Assembly: GCF_030486405.1 (NCBI RefSeq)
Contig: NZ_CP129613.1
Span: 4,774,001-4,838,000, forward strand
DNA: 64,000 nt
Direction of reading: 5' to 3'
Origin: Mycolicibacterium sp. HK-90
GTDB lineage: Bacteria > Actinomycetota > Actinomycetes > Mycobacteriales > Mycobacteriaceae
Part shown: in pieces, positions 19,258-27,260 of the stretch
Numbering within the stretch: position 1 is the first letter of the stretch
Layout: each line of letters opens with the position of its first letter
Made by a program: the position numbers and the translations under genes
Notes under the pieces: generated by a model
Told to the model about the DNA's origin: nothing
The model's input: only the letters and a program-made list of their open reading frames with translations
Databases searched by the model: none

Positions 19258-19818
19258 CTACGTCATCGGCGCGCAGACGTCGAGCGCGGCGGTGACCTCG
19301 TCGACGACCACCAAGCGGTCCAGGGCCTCGCTGCTGACGTAGCCGGAATCGACGAGGCTGCGCAGCCAGTTCAACAATCCGTCATAGTGGCCGAACGGGT
19401 CGAGCAGCACCAGTGGCTTCTCGTGCATGCCCAGGTAGCCCGCCGTCCAGGCCTCGAAGAATTCCTCCAAGGTGCCGATGCCGCCCGGCAGCGCGATGAA
19501 CGCGTCGGAGCGGTCCTCCATCTCCTTCTTGCGTTCCCGCATGGTGTCGGTGACCACCAGTTCTGCGGCGTCGACGTCGGCGAGCTCGCGGTGGACGAGC
19601 GCCTTCGGGATGACACCGACCGTGCGCCCGTTGCTCGAGCGCGCCGCCCGGGCGACCGCGCCCATCGCCGAGACGTTGCCGCCGCCGGACACCAGGGTCC
19701 ATCCGCGCTTGGCGATCGCCACCCCGACCTCACTGGCCAGGGCCAGCAGCTCGGGATGGGTGGGACCCGAGGCGCAATAGACACACACCGCCCACTGACG
19801 GTCAGTTTCTCCGGACAC
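19258..19818 (-). CDS. LOG-family cytokinin riboside 5'-monophosphate phosphoribohydrolase
   Basis: Cleaves N6-modified AMP to free cytokinin and ribose-5-phosphate. 186 aa, matching M. tuberculosis Rv1205 (187 aa), whose product accumulates when the Pup-proteasome fails. The signature PGGIGTLEEFFEAWT and the Rossmann SGGGNVSAMGAVARAA are present. The GTG at 19818 follows a TACGTT -10 by 6 nt on the minus strand, which rejects a 239-aa version starting inside the TetR upstream region. A 15-bp TetR-type site overlaps this promoter. Confidence 0.92.
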   Translation of the reverse strand: MSGETDRQWAVCVYCASGPTHPELLALASEVGVAIAKRGWTLVSGGGNVSAMGAVARAARSSNGRTVGVIPKALVHRELADVDAAELVVTDTMRERKKEMEDRSDAFIALPGGIGTLEEFFEAWTAGYLGMHEKPLVLLDPFGHYDGLLNWLRSLVDSGYVSSEALDRLVVVDEVTAALDVCAPMT

Positions 19819-19833
19819 GTACACAACGTAAAG
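19819..19833. promoter_or_regulatory. TetR-type operator over the LOG promoter
   Basis: GTACACAACGTAAAG matches the perfect palindrome GTTTACAACGTAAAC at 20660-20674 at 12 of 15 positions. It covers the LOG gene's -10 element (minus strand 19830-19825) and reaches its start codon, so the TetR protein encoded next door probably represses the LOG gene. Confidence 0.65.
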
Positions 19834-19949
19834 GGTGGTGGTGAACCGTCGATGTCCGGTGGGCGATGTCGGTCGGGTGACATCCGTTTGGTGATGGACG
19901 GAGCCACCGGCGGCAGGGAGACTGTAGTGAACTCGGAGAGGCGATCCTG

Positions 19950-20639
19950 TTGACTGACGATGTCGAGCAACCGACACGGTTGAGCCGCGAGTACATCCTG
20001 GACACCGCGATCGAGCTGATCGACCGCGACGGCCTGGCCAAGCTGACCATGCGACGCCTGGGCGCCGCGTGTGGTGTCGAGGCGATGGCCCTGTACCGGT
20101 ATGTGCACAGTCGCGGTGATCTGCTGACCGGGGTCGTCAACCACATCGTGGACCGGCTCTACGCCGATCAGCTCGCCGCACGCCGCCAGGAGGACGGCTG
20201 GCAGGACTTCCTGCTGCGCCTGGGGCATGGCGTGCGCCAGATCGCGATCGAACATCCCGAGGTGTTCCCGCTGGTGGCGACCGAGGCGCCGGAAGCCCCG
20301 TGGGTGCGGCCGCCGCTGCGCAGCCTGCGCTGGATGGAGACGTTTCTGGAGACGCTGATCTCGTACGGGTTCAGCGATGAAGCGGCGGTGGCCGCGTACC
20401 GGACGTACACGACGTTTCTGGTCGGCCAGTTGCTTCTGGAGGTGTCCGCCCGCGGCGTGCAGCTGAGCCCGGACGAGACGGTTCTGGACGACGAGCCGCG
20501 GCCCGACACGTCGCTGGCCGACTACCCGAACCTGCTGCGGCTGCAGCCGCTGCTGACCGAAGACCACAGCATCGACGAGTTCGAGGACGCGTTGGAGGCC
20601 CTGCTCGACCGCATCGAAACCTGGCTCAACGGTCGTTGA
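19950..20639 (+). CDS. TetR-family regulator with TetR_C domain
   Basis: 229 aa, starting at TTG 19950. The HTH contains LTMRRLGAACGVEAMALYRYVHSRGDLL, the Tet-repressor type, and the C-terminal half is a long helical ligand domain. It is flanked on both sides by versions of the same palindrome (19819-19833 and 20660-20674), so it probably controls the divergent LOG gene and the downstream STAS gene. The TTG start has no strong alternative in frame. The ligand is unknown; a cytokinin-like molecule would be a natural guess given the LOG neighbour, but that is speculation. Confidence 0.88.
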   Translation: MTDDVEQPTRLSREYILDTAIELIDRDGLAKLTMRRLGAACGVEAMALYRYVHSRGDLLTGVVNHIVDRLYADQLAARRQEDGWQDFLLRLGHGVRQIAIEHPEVFPLVATEAPEAPWVRPPLRSLRWMETFLETLISYGFSDEAAVAAYRTYTTFLVGQLLLEVSARGVQLSPDETVLDDEPRPDTSLADYPNLLRLQPLLTEDHSIDEFEDALEALLDRIETWLNGR

Positions 20640-20650
20640 CGGGGCACTGA

Positions 20651-20682
20651 CCCGGTCTCGTTTACAACGTAAACGGACCGGG
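20651..20682. promoter_or_regulatory. Long palindromic operator/terminator upstream of STAS gene
   Basis: The core CGTTTAC-AAC-GTAAACG (20659-20675) is flanked by CCCGGTC (20651-20657) and GACCGGG (20676-20682), so the whole 32-bp unit is a palindrome with one bulge. It lies 12 bp after the TetR stop and next to a TATGCT -10 (20684-20689). The core is the best match to the second site at 19819. Confidence 0.75.
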
Positions 20683-20699
20683 TTATGCTCGGTTGCACC

Positions 20700-21074
20700 G
20701 TGGAATCGAACCAGCAAGATCACGAGCTGCACTGGACGGCTCGCAACACCCCCGAGGGCCGCATCGTGCAGGCCTTCGGACAGGTCGATGCCCACAACGA
20801 AGCCGGCTGGCAACGCATGCTCGCCGAATCGGTCGCCGCCACCCCGCCCGCGTCGGTCCTCGTCGTCGACTGCGGAGCGCTGGATTTCATGAGCTGCGGG
20901 GCGTTGGTGGCCCTGGCCAAGCAGTCCGTCGACTGCCGCCAGCAAGGCATCACGGTGCGGTTGGCCATCGGCCTTCGCAGCATCCGGCGGATCATCGCCG
21001 AATGCGGGCTGGACGACGCGATCTCGGCATACCCGGACCTCGATTCCGCATTGGGCGGCTCCAACCCGCCATAG
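20700..21074 (+). CDS. STAS-domain protein (anti-sigma antagonist-like)
   Basis: 124 aa from GTG 20700. The fold is STAS-like: VLVVDCGALDFMSCGALVALAKQ aligns with the phosphorylation loop of SpoIIAA-type proteins, but the usual DSSG is replaced by MSCG, so the normal phospho-serine is not clearly present. The GTG is preferred over an ATG at 20685, which falls inside the probable -10 (TATGCT). It lies 10 bp before a large ATPase gene and is probably its operon partner. A role in partner switching or ligand sensing is possible; no sigma or anti-sigma gene is adjacent. Confidence 0.7.
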   Translation: MESNQQDHELHWTARNTPEGRIVQAFGQVDAHNEAGWQRMLAESVAATPPASVLVVDCGALDFMSCGALVALAKQSVDCRQQGITVRLAIGLRSIRRIIAECGLDDAISAYPDLDSALGGSNPP

Positions 21075-21084
21075 GATTCGGTGG

Positions 21085-23175
21085 ATGGCTGTCGACTGGG
21101 TGATCGCACCGCGTGACCGCGTGCTCGACGGCCTGGAGGCGGGCCTGCACGACCGGTGCGGCGCCGCGATACTCGGCCCCGCCGGCGTCGGCAAGACCAC
21201 GCTGGCCCGCACCGCGGCCGACTACCTGGCCTCCGATTTCCGTCGGGTCGTGTGGATCACCGGCACCGAATCCGCTGCGGCGGTGCCCTTTGCGGCGGTG
21301 GCCCATCTGATCGACATTCCCGCGGGCAGGACCGCCGATGTGCTGCGGGTCGCGCGCGACGCGCTCGGATGCGGCCTGTTGCTGGTCGTCGATGACGCGC
21401 ATCTGCTCGACCGGTTGTCGGCCGCCCTGGTCCACCAACTCGCCGTGAGCGGTGCGGCCAAGCTCATCGTCACCGCATCCCCCGAGGCACCCGACTACGT
21501 CGCGGCGCTGTGGGAGGACGGGCTGACGAACCGGGTGGAGATGTCACCGCCGGGCCACGACGATGCCCGACTGGCCGACCAGGTGACGACGTTCCTGGCC
21601 GACCTGCCCGACGACGCCGTCGCGGTACTGCGGCAACTGGCGGTCCACGATCCACTGCCCCGGTCCGACCTCGTGGCGTTGACCGGCTCCGGTGCCGTCG
21701 ACTCCGCGCAGCGGTGTGGCGTGGTGCGCGTCGAGGGCGACGAGGTGCGTTGCGTACATCCGCTGTTTCTGAGCGCCGAGCGGGCCGCCGTCGGCGGGCC
21801 AGGTCTGCGCCGGCTGCGCAACGCGCTGGTCGAACGGCTGGCGGCGGCGCCGCGCCCCGGTGTCGTGGACCGGTTGCGGATCGCGGTGCTGGCCCTCGAC
21901 AGCGACGTGCCCCTGTCCGCGGACGAGGGTGTCGACGCGGCTGCCGAGGCACTGCGACTGGGCGACCTCGAATTGAGTGAGCGGCTGGCCCGTGCCGCGA
22001 CCGCTTCGGGCTCCGAGTCTGGTTCGGAATTCAGGGGACGGCTCACCCTGGCCTACGCGTTGGCGTGGCAGGGGCGCGGCCGCGAGGCCGACGCCGTGCT
22101 GGCCCAGATCGACCCGGCCGGTTTGGCCGAGGACCAGTTGATGGCGTGGGCGTTGCCGCAGGCGGCGAATCAGTTCTGGATGTTGTCCGAGCCCGAGCGG
22201 GCCACCGCGTTTCTGCGTGCCACCCGCCGCCGGGTGTCGACGCCTGCGGCGCAGACCACGCTTGACGCGCTCGCGGCGACCTTCGCGATGAATGCCGGTG
22301 CGCCCCAACGAGCTCTGGGTCTCGCACAGGAGGTTCTGGCCTCCCCCGCAGCCGATGACACAGCGATCGGCTGGGCGGGATCGACAGCCGCGCTGAGTTG
22401 CGCACGGGTCGGCCGGTTCGACTGGGTCGAGGCGATGGCCCAGCGCGCGCTTGCCGCCGGGCACCCCGGGCTGCTGCGGTTCACCAGCGGCTTCGGCCAG
22501 ACCACGGCGCTGATGATGACGGGCGAACTCGACAGGGCTCAGGACCTGTCCCGGACCATCACCGATTTCACCCAGCTGCTACAGCCGGGCCGGGCCATCG
22601 GTGAGGTGCTGATGGCCGATGTGCTGCTGGTCGGCGGTCAAATCGATGAGGCGATTGCCTTGTTGCGCAAGGCAACTGCCGCATTGGCGCCGACCGGATA
22701 TTCGTGGGGCCCGCTGGCCTGGATGTTGTTGGCGCAGGCGCTGGGTCAACGCGGGATGCCAGTGGAGGCGGGAAAGGCGCTGTCCCGCGCGGAATCCCGC
22801 CATGGCTTGAAGTCGATGCTGTTCGCGCCCGAGTTGGCCCTGGCCCGGGCCTGGACCTGCTCCGCCCGCGGCGATTCCGTGGGCGCGGTGACCGCGGCGC
22901 GCGACGCCGCCAAGAGTGCCGAGCGTGGCGGGCAATCCGCGGTGATGCTGCGGGCCCTGCACGATGGCGTGCGTCTGGGTGACGTCCGCGCCGTCGACGG
23001 GCTGGCGAGGGTCGATCTGGATTGCGTGTTCGCACGCGTGACGTCGGACCACGCTCGCGCTCTGGCCGGGGCGGACCCCGCAGCGCTGCAGGCCGTCTCG
23101 GCGCGGTATCGCGAGCTCGGGATGCTCGCTGCGGCCGATACCGCCGGCCGTCAGTTGTCACTGCTCGGCACCTAA
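21085..23175 (+). CDS. LuxR-like AAA ATPase without a DNA-binding domain (Rv1204c-like)
   Basis: 696 aa. Walker A GPAGVGKTT is at about 31-39, Walker B LLLVVDDAHLLD at about 98-109, and the remainder is a long alpha-helical, TPR-like region ending RELGMLAAADTAGRQLSLLGT. That end is where MalT/LuxR-type STAND regulators normally continue into a LuxR HTH, which is absent. It must act through a partner or as a nucleotide-driven scaffold. It matches the position of Rv1204c, which I recall as a shorter ATP-binding hypothetical. Spaced 10 bp after the STAS gene and followed by a type VII secretion-like gene. Confidence 0.78.
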   Translation: MAVDWVIAPRDRVLDGLEAGLHDRCGAAILGPAGVGKTTLARTAADYLASDFRRVVWITGTESAAAVPFAAVAHLIDIPAGRTADVLRVARDALGCGLLLVVDDAHLLDRLSAALVHQLAVSGAAKLIVTASPEAPDYVAALWEDGLTNRVEMSPPGHDDARLADQVTTFLADLPDDAVAVLRQLAVHDPLPRSDLVALTGSGAVDSAQRCGVVRVEGDEVRCVHPLFLSAERAAVGGPGLRRLRNALVERLAAAPRPGVVDRLRIAVLALDSDVPLSADEGVDAAAEALRLGDLELSERLARAATASGSESGSEFRGRLTLAYALAWQGRGREADAVLAQIDPAGLAEDQLMAWALPQAANQFWMLSEPERATAFLRATRRRVSTPAAQTTLDALAATFAMNAGAPQRALGLAQEVLASPAADDTAIGWAGSTAALSCARVGRFDWVEAMAQRALAAGHPGLLRFTSGFGQTTALMMTGELDRAQDLSRTITDFTQLLQPGRAIGEVLMADVLLVGGQIDEAIALLRKATAALAPTGYSWGPLAWMLLAQALGQRGMPVEAGKALSRAESRHGLKSMLFAPELALARAWTCSARGDSVGAVTAARDAAKSAERGGQSAVMLRALHDGVRLGDVRAVDGLARVDLDCVFARVTSDHARALAGADPAALQAVSARYRELGMLAAADTAGRQLSLLGT

Positions 23176-23201
23176 CCGCGCGAACGTAGAATGCGCGGTT
23201 A
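23173..23201. promoter_or_regulatory. Inverted repeat around a -10 element
   Basis: TAACCGCGC (23173-23181, including the ATPase stop codon) and GCGCGGTTA (23193-23201) are perfect 9-bp arms. The spacer holds TAGAAT (23187-23192), a good -10 for the gene at 23227. It could be an operator or a terminator of the ATPase gene. Confidence 0.6.
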
Positions 23202-23226
23202 GACCGCACGATCTCCAGGGGGCCCG

Positions 23227-24024
23227 ATGAACCAGTTCATCGCCGACACCGGCGCGTTGAACGGCTGGCAGGGGGTTTTCGACGGGGTCAGCAGTGAAGT
23301 CAGCAGCCTCAAGGATTCCTTCGCCGGCCCGTCGAACCTGTCCGCCAGCCACGGCGCCATCGGATACCCGATGCAGAACGCGTTCGACGGCGTTTCGGCG
23401 GCGCGTGACGGTGCCCTCGGTGCCACCCAGGTGGCCGCCGGCAAGATGGCCGAACTGCTCGGTCAGGCGTCGCAGGCCTATGCGCGCGGCGACGTCGCCG
23501 CAGCGGAGCAACTCAGGGCCCAGGCAGACCAGCTCGAAGGCGCCGGCTCACCGACGGCAGCCCCTGGTGGGGCCGATGCGGCGAGCGCGGCCAGTGGCGG
23601 GGCCGGCCAGATGGTGGGCCAGCTCGGCCAGCTGGCCGGGCAGATGGCGCAGTCGATCACCCAGCCCCTCCAAGGACTGACGCAAGCCATGACGCAGGTG
23701 CCACAGCAGGTCATGCAGGGCGTGCAGGGCATCGTGGAATCCGCGACGCAGGCGGCCGGCGGAGGAGCCGACACCGCGGCCGACGCTGTCGGGGCCGGGG
23801 CTGAGCAGGTCACCAAAGCCGGCGAGCATCAAGGTCCCGCGGACGGTCGTGATGATCCGCGCGATACCGAGAAGCCCGAGGACGACCGGGAGCGTGCGGC
23901 CGAGGACGGTGCGGACGCGGAGCAACTCGGCAACCGAGCCTCGGCCGAGGTGGCCCCGGAGGACCACTTCGGCATCGGCCCCGTGCCGACCCAGGTTCAC
24001 AACATCAACCCGAGGCGGCAGTAG
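23227..24024 (+). CDS. EspC/WXG100-like type VII secretion-associated protein
   Basis: 265 aa. The first 100 residues are helical, with a WQG turn (14-16) and the secretion signal YARGD (Y85-x3-D89), in the order used by ESX substrates. The middle is Gln/Gly/Met-rich (QMVGQLGQLAGQMAQSITQPL) and the C-terminal third is highly charged (DDPRDTEKPEDDRERAAEDGAD). No esx, pe or secretion-machine gene is in this window. It follows the ATPase gene, perhaps from its own promoter, and its last 20 bp overlap the convergent ABC-F gene. Family assignment rests on motif spacing, so an unrelated helical protein remains possible. Confidence 0.65.
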   Translation: MNQFIADTGALNGWQGVFDGVSSEVSSLKDSFAGPSNLSASHGAIGYPMQNAFDGVSAARDGALGATQVAAGKMAELLGQASQAYARGDVAAAEQLRAQADQLEGAGSPTAAPGGADAASAASGGAGQMVGQLGQLAGQMAQSITQPLQGLTQAMTQVPQQVMQGVQGIVESATQAAGGGADTAADAVGAGAEQVTKAGEHQGPADGRDDPRDTEKPEDDRERAAEDGADAEQLGNRASAEVAPEDHFGIGPVPTQVHNINPRRQ

Positions 24025-25627
24025 CGCTCAGCTCCCCGCCGTCGAGCCGCAGCCAGCGGTCGATGCCGATCGCCTGCAGGAACCGTTCGTCGTGGCTGAC
24101 CACCACGAAAGCTCCCCGGTAGGCGTTGAGGGCGGATTCCAGTTGTCCCACGCTGACCAGGTCGAGGTTGTTGGTGGGTTCGTCCAGAAGCAGCAGCTGG
24201 GGAGCGGGTTCGGCGTAGAGCACGCACGCCAGCGTCGCGCGTAGCCGCTCGCCCCCGGACAACGCCGCCACCGGCAGGTGGATCCGGTCCCCGCGAAACA
24301 GGAACTGCGCCAACAGATGCATGCGCCGGGTGTGCGACAGGCTGGGTGCCGCGGCGGCCAGGCTCTCGGCCACCGTCCGGGCCTCATCGAGCAGGTCGAG
24401 CCGTTGCGACAACGAGGCGATGCGCCCGTCGACCCGCTGGACCGTCCCTGCCTCGGGTTCCAGTGTGCCGTCGATGATCCGCAGCAGCGTCGACTTGCCC
24501 GCCCCGTTCGGACCGGTCAGGGCGATCCGCTCGGGCCCGCGGATGGAGAGGTCGATCCCGTTGTCGGCGAACAGTTTCCGTCCACCGCGACTGACCTGCA
24601 AGCCTTCTCCGGTGAACACCGTGCGCCCGGCGGGCACCACGGTGTCGGGGAGGTCCAGCGCAATCACCTTGTCATCGCGCAAGGCTCGTTCGGCTTCGTC
24701 GAGCTTCGTGCGTGCATCGTCGACCCGGCGGGCGTGCACATCGTCGGCGCGGGCCGCCGATTCCTGCGCATCGCGTTTGAGCTTGCCCGCCACAATCTTC
24801 GGCAGGCCCGCGTCCTTCAGGTTTCGGGCCGCGGTGGCCGAACGGCGAGCCGCCCGTTCCCGGGCCTCCTGCATCTGCCGCTTCTCGCGCTTGAGCTGCT
24901 GTTCGGCATTGCGGATGTTGCCCTCGGCGACCTTCTGACCCGCCTCGACGGTCTCCTGATACGCCGTGAAATTGCCCCCGTAGAAGATCATTTCGCCGCG
25001 GTACAGCTCGGCGATCTGATCCATCCGGTCCAGCAGCACCCGGTCATGGCTGACCACCAGCAGGCACCCGGAGTAGTTGTCCAGCGCGTCGTACAGGCGG
25101 TGCCGGGCAGCGTTGTCCAGGTTGTTGGTGGGCTCGTCGAGCAGCAGCACGCTCGGGCGCTTGAGCAGTTGGCCGGCCAACCCGAGCGACACCACCTCTC
25201 CGCCGGACAGGGTGCCGAGCCGACGGTCCAGCGCCAGGTCCCCGAGACCGAGCCGGTCCAGCTGGGCGCGGGAGCGCTCCTCGATATCCCAGTCATCGCC
25301 GATCGTGGTGAACACCTCCTCGCCGGCGTCACCGTCGGCCAGGGCCGCCAGCGCGTCGAGCACCGGAGCGATGCCCAGCACCGCGGCGACGGTGAGATCG
25401 GCGGTGAACGGCAAGGTTTGGGGCAGGTAGCCGACGCTGCCGTCGACCGTCACCGAGCCTGCCGAGGGTCGGTACTCGCCGGCGATCAGTTTGAGCAGCG
25501 TGCTCTTCCCGGCGCCATTGGGCGCGACCAGCCCGGTCCGGCCGGGGCCGACGGAGAACGACAGGTCTGAGAACAGCTCGACGTCATCGGGCCAGGCGAA
25601 CGACAAATGGGAACAGACAATAGACAT
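24005..25627 (-). CDS. ABC-F family ATP-binding protein
   Basis: 540 aa with two ATP-binding domains and no membrane segments: Walker A at about 35-43 (APNGAGKST) and again GPNGAGKST near 372, each with LSGGE and LLLLDEPTNNLD. A charged linker of about 80 aa (about 235-320, rich in Lys, Arg, Glu) is the ribosome-contacting P-site tRNA-interaction region of ABC-F proteins. Members rescue stalled ribosomes or displace macrolides, lincosamides or pleuromutilins. The ATG at 25627 has GGAG 8 nt upstream. The 5' region contains a start-codon-sequestering repeat, as in antibiotic-inducible resistance genes. Confidence 0.92.
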   Translation of the reverse strand: MSIVCSHLSFAWPDDVELFSDLSFSVGPGRTGLVAPNGAGKSTLLKLIAGEYRPSAGSVTVDGSVGYLPQTLPFTADLTVAAVLGIAPVLDALAALADGDAGEEVFTTIGDDWDIEERSRAQLDRLGLGDLALDRRLGTLSGGEVVSLGLAGQLLKRPSVLLLDEPTNNLDNAARHRLYDALDNYSGCLLVVSHDRVLLDRMDQIAELYRGEMIFYGGNFTAYQETVEAGQKVAEGNIRNAEQQLKREKRQMQEARERAARRSATAARNLKDAGLPKIVAGKLKRDAQESAARADDVHARRVDDARTKLDEAERALRDDKVIALDLPDTVVPAGRTVFTGEGLQVSRGGRKLFADNGIDLSIRGPERIALTGPNGAGKSTLLRIIDGTLEPEAGTVQRVDGRIASLSQRLDLLDEARTVAESLAAAAPSLSHTRRMHLLAQFLFRGDRIHLPVAALSGGERLRATLACVLYAEPAPQLLLLDEPTNNLDLVSVGQLESALNAYRGAFVVVSHDERFLQAIGIDRWLRLDGGELSATAASG

Positions 25628-25730
25628 GCTGGGGACTCCAAGGTGATGCGGGCAGCAGGCACCGCAAAAGGAACAGGATGACGAATCGGCTCTCGGGGAT
25701 CACCCGGAGATGTCGTCAGCTCCCAGCATG
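25625..25730 (-). promoter_or_regulatory. Candidate translational attenuator of the ABC-F gene
   Basis: On the transcript, CATGCTGGG (25730-25722) is complementary to CCCAGCATG (25633-25625), and the second copy contains the ABC-F start codon. Between them lie a possible 9-codon peptide, MLGADDISG with a stop (25729-25700), and a smaller GC hairpin (TCTCGGG/CCCGGAGA, about 25691-25711). This resembles leaders where stalled ribosomes free the start of a resistance gene. The peptide lacks a strong ribosome site. Confidence 0.5.
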
Positions 25731-25799
25731 TTCTCGGCCCACCTCGGTTGACAGCAGATGCGTTACCCATAGTACGCACGGGTGCAACCGATTTACGGT

Positions 25800-26165
25800 T
25801 CAGAACGTCTGGCGTAGCCGATCCAATTGGCGCCGTTCACGTTTCGTCGGGCGACCGGCACCCCGATCGCGGACGGGCACGGCCGCAACCATCTCCTTGG
25901 GCGGCGGTGGCGGACTGCGGTCGATCAGGCACTCCGATGCGATCGCGGCACCGACGCGCTTGGCGATCGGCCGGATCACCTCCACGATGCGTTCGCGCCC
26001 GTCCAACCGGACCCGGACTTCGTCGCCCGGGCTGACGTGCTGCGCGGGCTTGGCCGGCACGTTGTTGACCCGGACGTGGCCACCGCGGCAGGCGGCAGCA
26101 GCGGCCGACCGGGTCTTCGTGATGCGCACGGCCCAGATCCAGCTGTCGACCCGGACGCTGCTCAT
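25800..26165 (-). CDS. S4-domain RNA-binding protein (Hsp15-like)
   Basis: 121 aa. The N-terminal S4 fold reads [19 protein letters not shown], then GGHVRVNN and [18 protein letters not shown], followed by a basic tail ([17 protein letters not shown]). Hsp15 proteins bind free 50S subunits that carry nascent chains. The ATG at 26165 overlaps the dapE stop (ATGA), so it is coupled to dapE; the long in-frame extension to 26795 is an antisense-like frame inside dapE and is rejected. The ABC-F gene 172 bp downstream is also a ribosome-acting protein, an attractive but unproven functional link. Confidence 0.88.
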   Translation of the reverse strand: MSSVRVDSWIWAVRITKTRSAAAAACRGGHVRVNNVPAKPAQHVSPGDEVRVRLDGRERIVEVIRPIAKRVGAAIASECLIDRSPPPPPKEMVAAVPVRDRGAGRPTKRERRQLDRLRQTF

Positions 26166-27226
26166 GTCAGATAGCGTCGCAACATCTCGGTGACCGCGGT
26201 GATCTGGGCGACCTCGACCCGCTCGTCGACCTTGTGCGCCAGGTTCGGGTCGCCCGGTCCGTAGTTGACGGCCGGGATCCCCAGGGCCGCGAACCGGGAC
26301 ACGTCCGTCCAGCCGTACTTGGCCCGTACCTGTCCCCCGGCGGCGGCCACCAGCGCCGCGGCGGCGGGTTTGGCCAGCCCGGGCAGCGCACCCGCGGCCG
26401 CGTCGGTCAGGACGATGGTGACGTCGAGGCCGTCGAACACCTCGTGCACGTGGGCGACGGCCTGCTCGATGCTGCGGTCGGGGGCGAACCGGAAGTTGAC
26501 GGTCACCGATGCGGCGTCGGGGATGACGTTGCCGGCGATGCCGCCGTCGATACGGACCGCCGACAGTCCTTCCCGGTACACGCAGCCATCGATGTCCACG
26601 TTGCGGGGCTGATAGCTGCTCAACCGGTCCAGCACGGCGCCGAGTTTGTGAATAGCGTTGTCGCCCAGCCAGGATCGTGCGGAATGAGCCCGGGTGCCGG
26701 CGGCGCTGACGACGACGCGGATGGTTCCCTGACAGCCGGCTTCGATGAATCCGCCGGAGGGTTCGCCGAGGATCGCGACATCGGCCTGCAGCCAATCGGG
26801 CAGCTCGCGCTCGATGCGGCCCAGGCCGTTGGCGCTCGATTCGATCTCCTCGCAGTCGTACATCACCAGTGTGAGATCGTGGCTCGGCTCGGCGATCGTG
26901 GCGGCCAGGTGGAGGAACACCGCGTCGCCCGACTTCATGTCCGAGGTGCCGCAGCCCCAGATCTCGCCGTTCTCGATGCGGCTCGGCAGGTTCTCGGCGG
27001 CGGGCACGGTGTCGATGTGACCGGCCAGCATCACCCGCGACGGGCGGCCCAGGTTGGTCCGGGCCAGCACCGCGTCACCGTTGCGGATCACCTCGAAGTG
27101 CGGGGCCTGGGCCTTGAGCGCAGCTTCGATCTCGTCGGCGATGCGTTCCTCATGGCGCGATTCGCTGGGGATGTCCGCCAACGCGGCGGTCAGCGCGATC
27201 GGATCGGCACGCAGGTCTAGCCCCAT
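26162..27226 (-). CDS. dapE: Succinyl-diaminopimelate desuccinylase
   Basis: M20 zinc peptidase-family enzyme of lysine and meso-diaminopimelate (peptidoglycan) synthesis, removing succinate from N-succinyl-LL-diaminopimelate. 354 aa, equal to M. tuberculosis DapE (Rv1202). Metal ligands are in GHIDTVP (His70, Asp72) and [10 protein letters not shown] (Asp96), and the catalytic Glu pair is in DCEE (126-127). The ATG at 27226 is 8 nt after TACCGT on the minus strand; a TTG at 27235 would lie within that -10 and is rejected. Only 34 bp separate it from divergent dapD, an enzyme two steps earlier in the same pathway. Confidence 0.95.
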   Translation of the reverse strand: MGLDLRADPIALTAALADIPSESRHEERIADEIEAALKAQAPHFEVIRNGDAVLARTNLGRPSRVMLAGHIDTVPAAENLPSRIENGEIWGCGTSDMKSGDAVFLHLAATIAEPSHDLTLVMYDCEEIESSANGLGRIERELPDWLQADVAILGEPSGGFIEAGCQGTIRVVVSAAGTRAHSARSWLGDNAIHKLGAVLDRLSSYQPRNVDIDGCVYREGLSAVRIDGGIAGNVIPDAASVTVNFRFAPDRSIEQAVAHVHEVFDGLDVTIVLTDAAAGALPGLAKPAAAALVAAAGGQVRAKYGWTDVSRFAALGIPAVNYGPGDPNLAHKVDERVEVAQITAVTEMLRRYLT

Positions 27227-27260
27227 GGACGTCAACGGTAGTCCAGTAACCTAGGCCAAC
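27227..27260. promoter_or_regulatory. 34-bp divergent leaderless promoter of dapE/dapD
   Basis: Minus strand TACCGT (27240-27235) and plus strand TAACCT (27247-27252) are each followed by exactly 8 nt and then the start codon of dapE or dapD. The -35 of each promoter must lie across the other's -10, so the two transcripts are likely to compete. Confidence 0.65.

Noticed and set aside
25486..25779. 97-codon frame in the ABC-F leader
   Set aside because: Overlaps the first 140 bp of the ABC-F gene out of frame and has no ribosome site; only the short leader peptide is kept as a possibility.
26166..26795. In-frame N-terminal extension of the S4 protein
   Set aside because: It lies inside dapE in another frame, and the ATGA overlap with dapE marks the true start.
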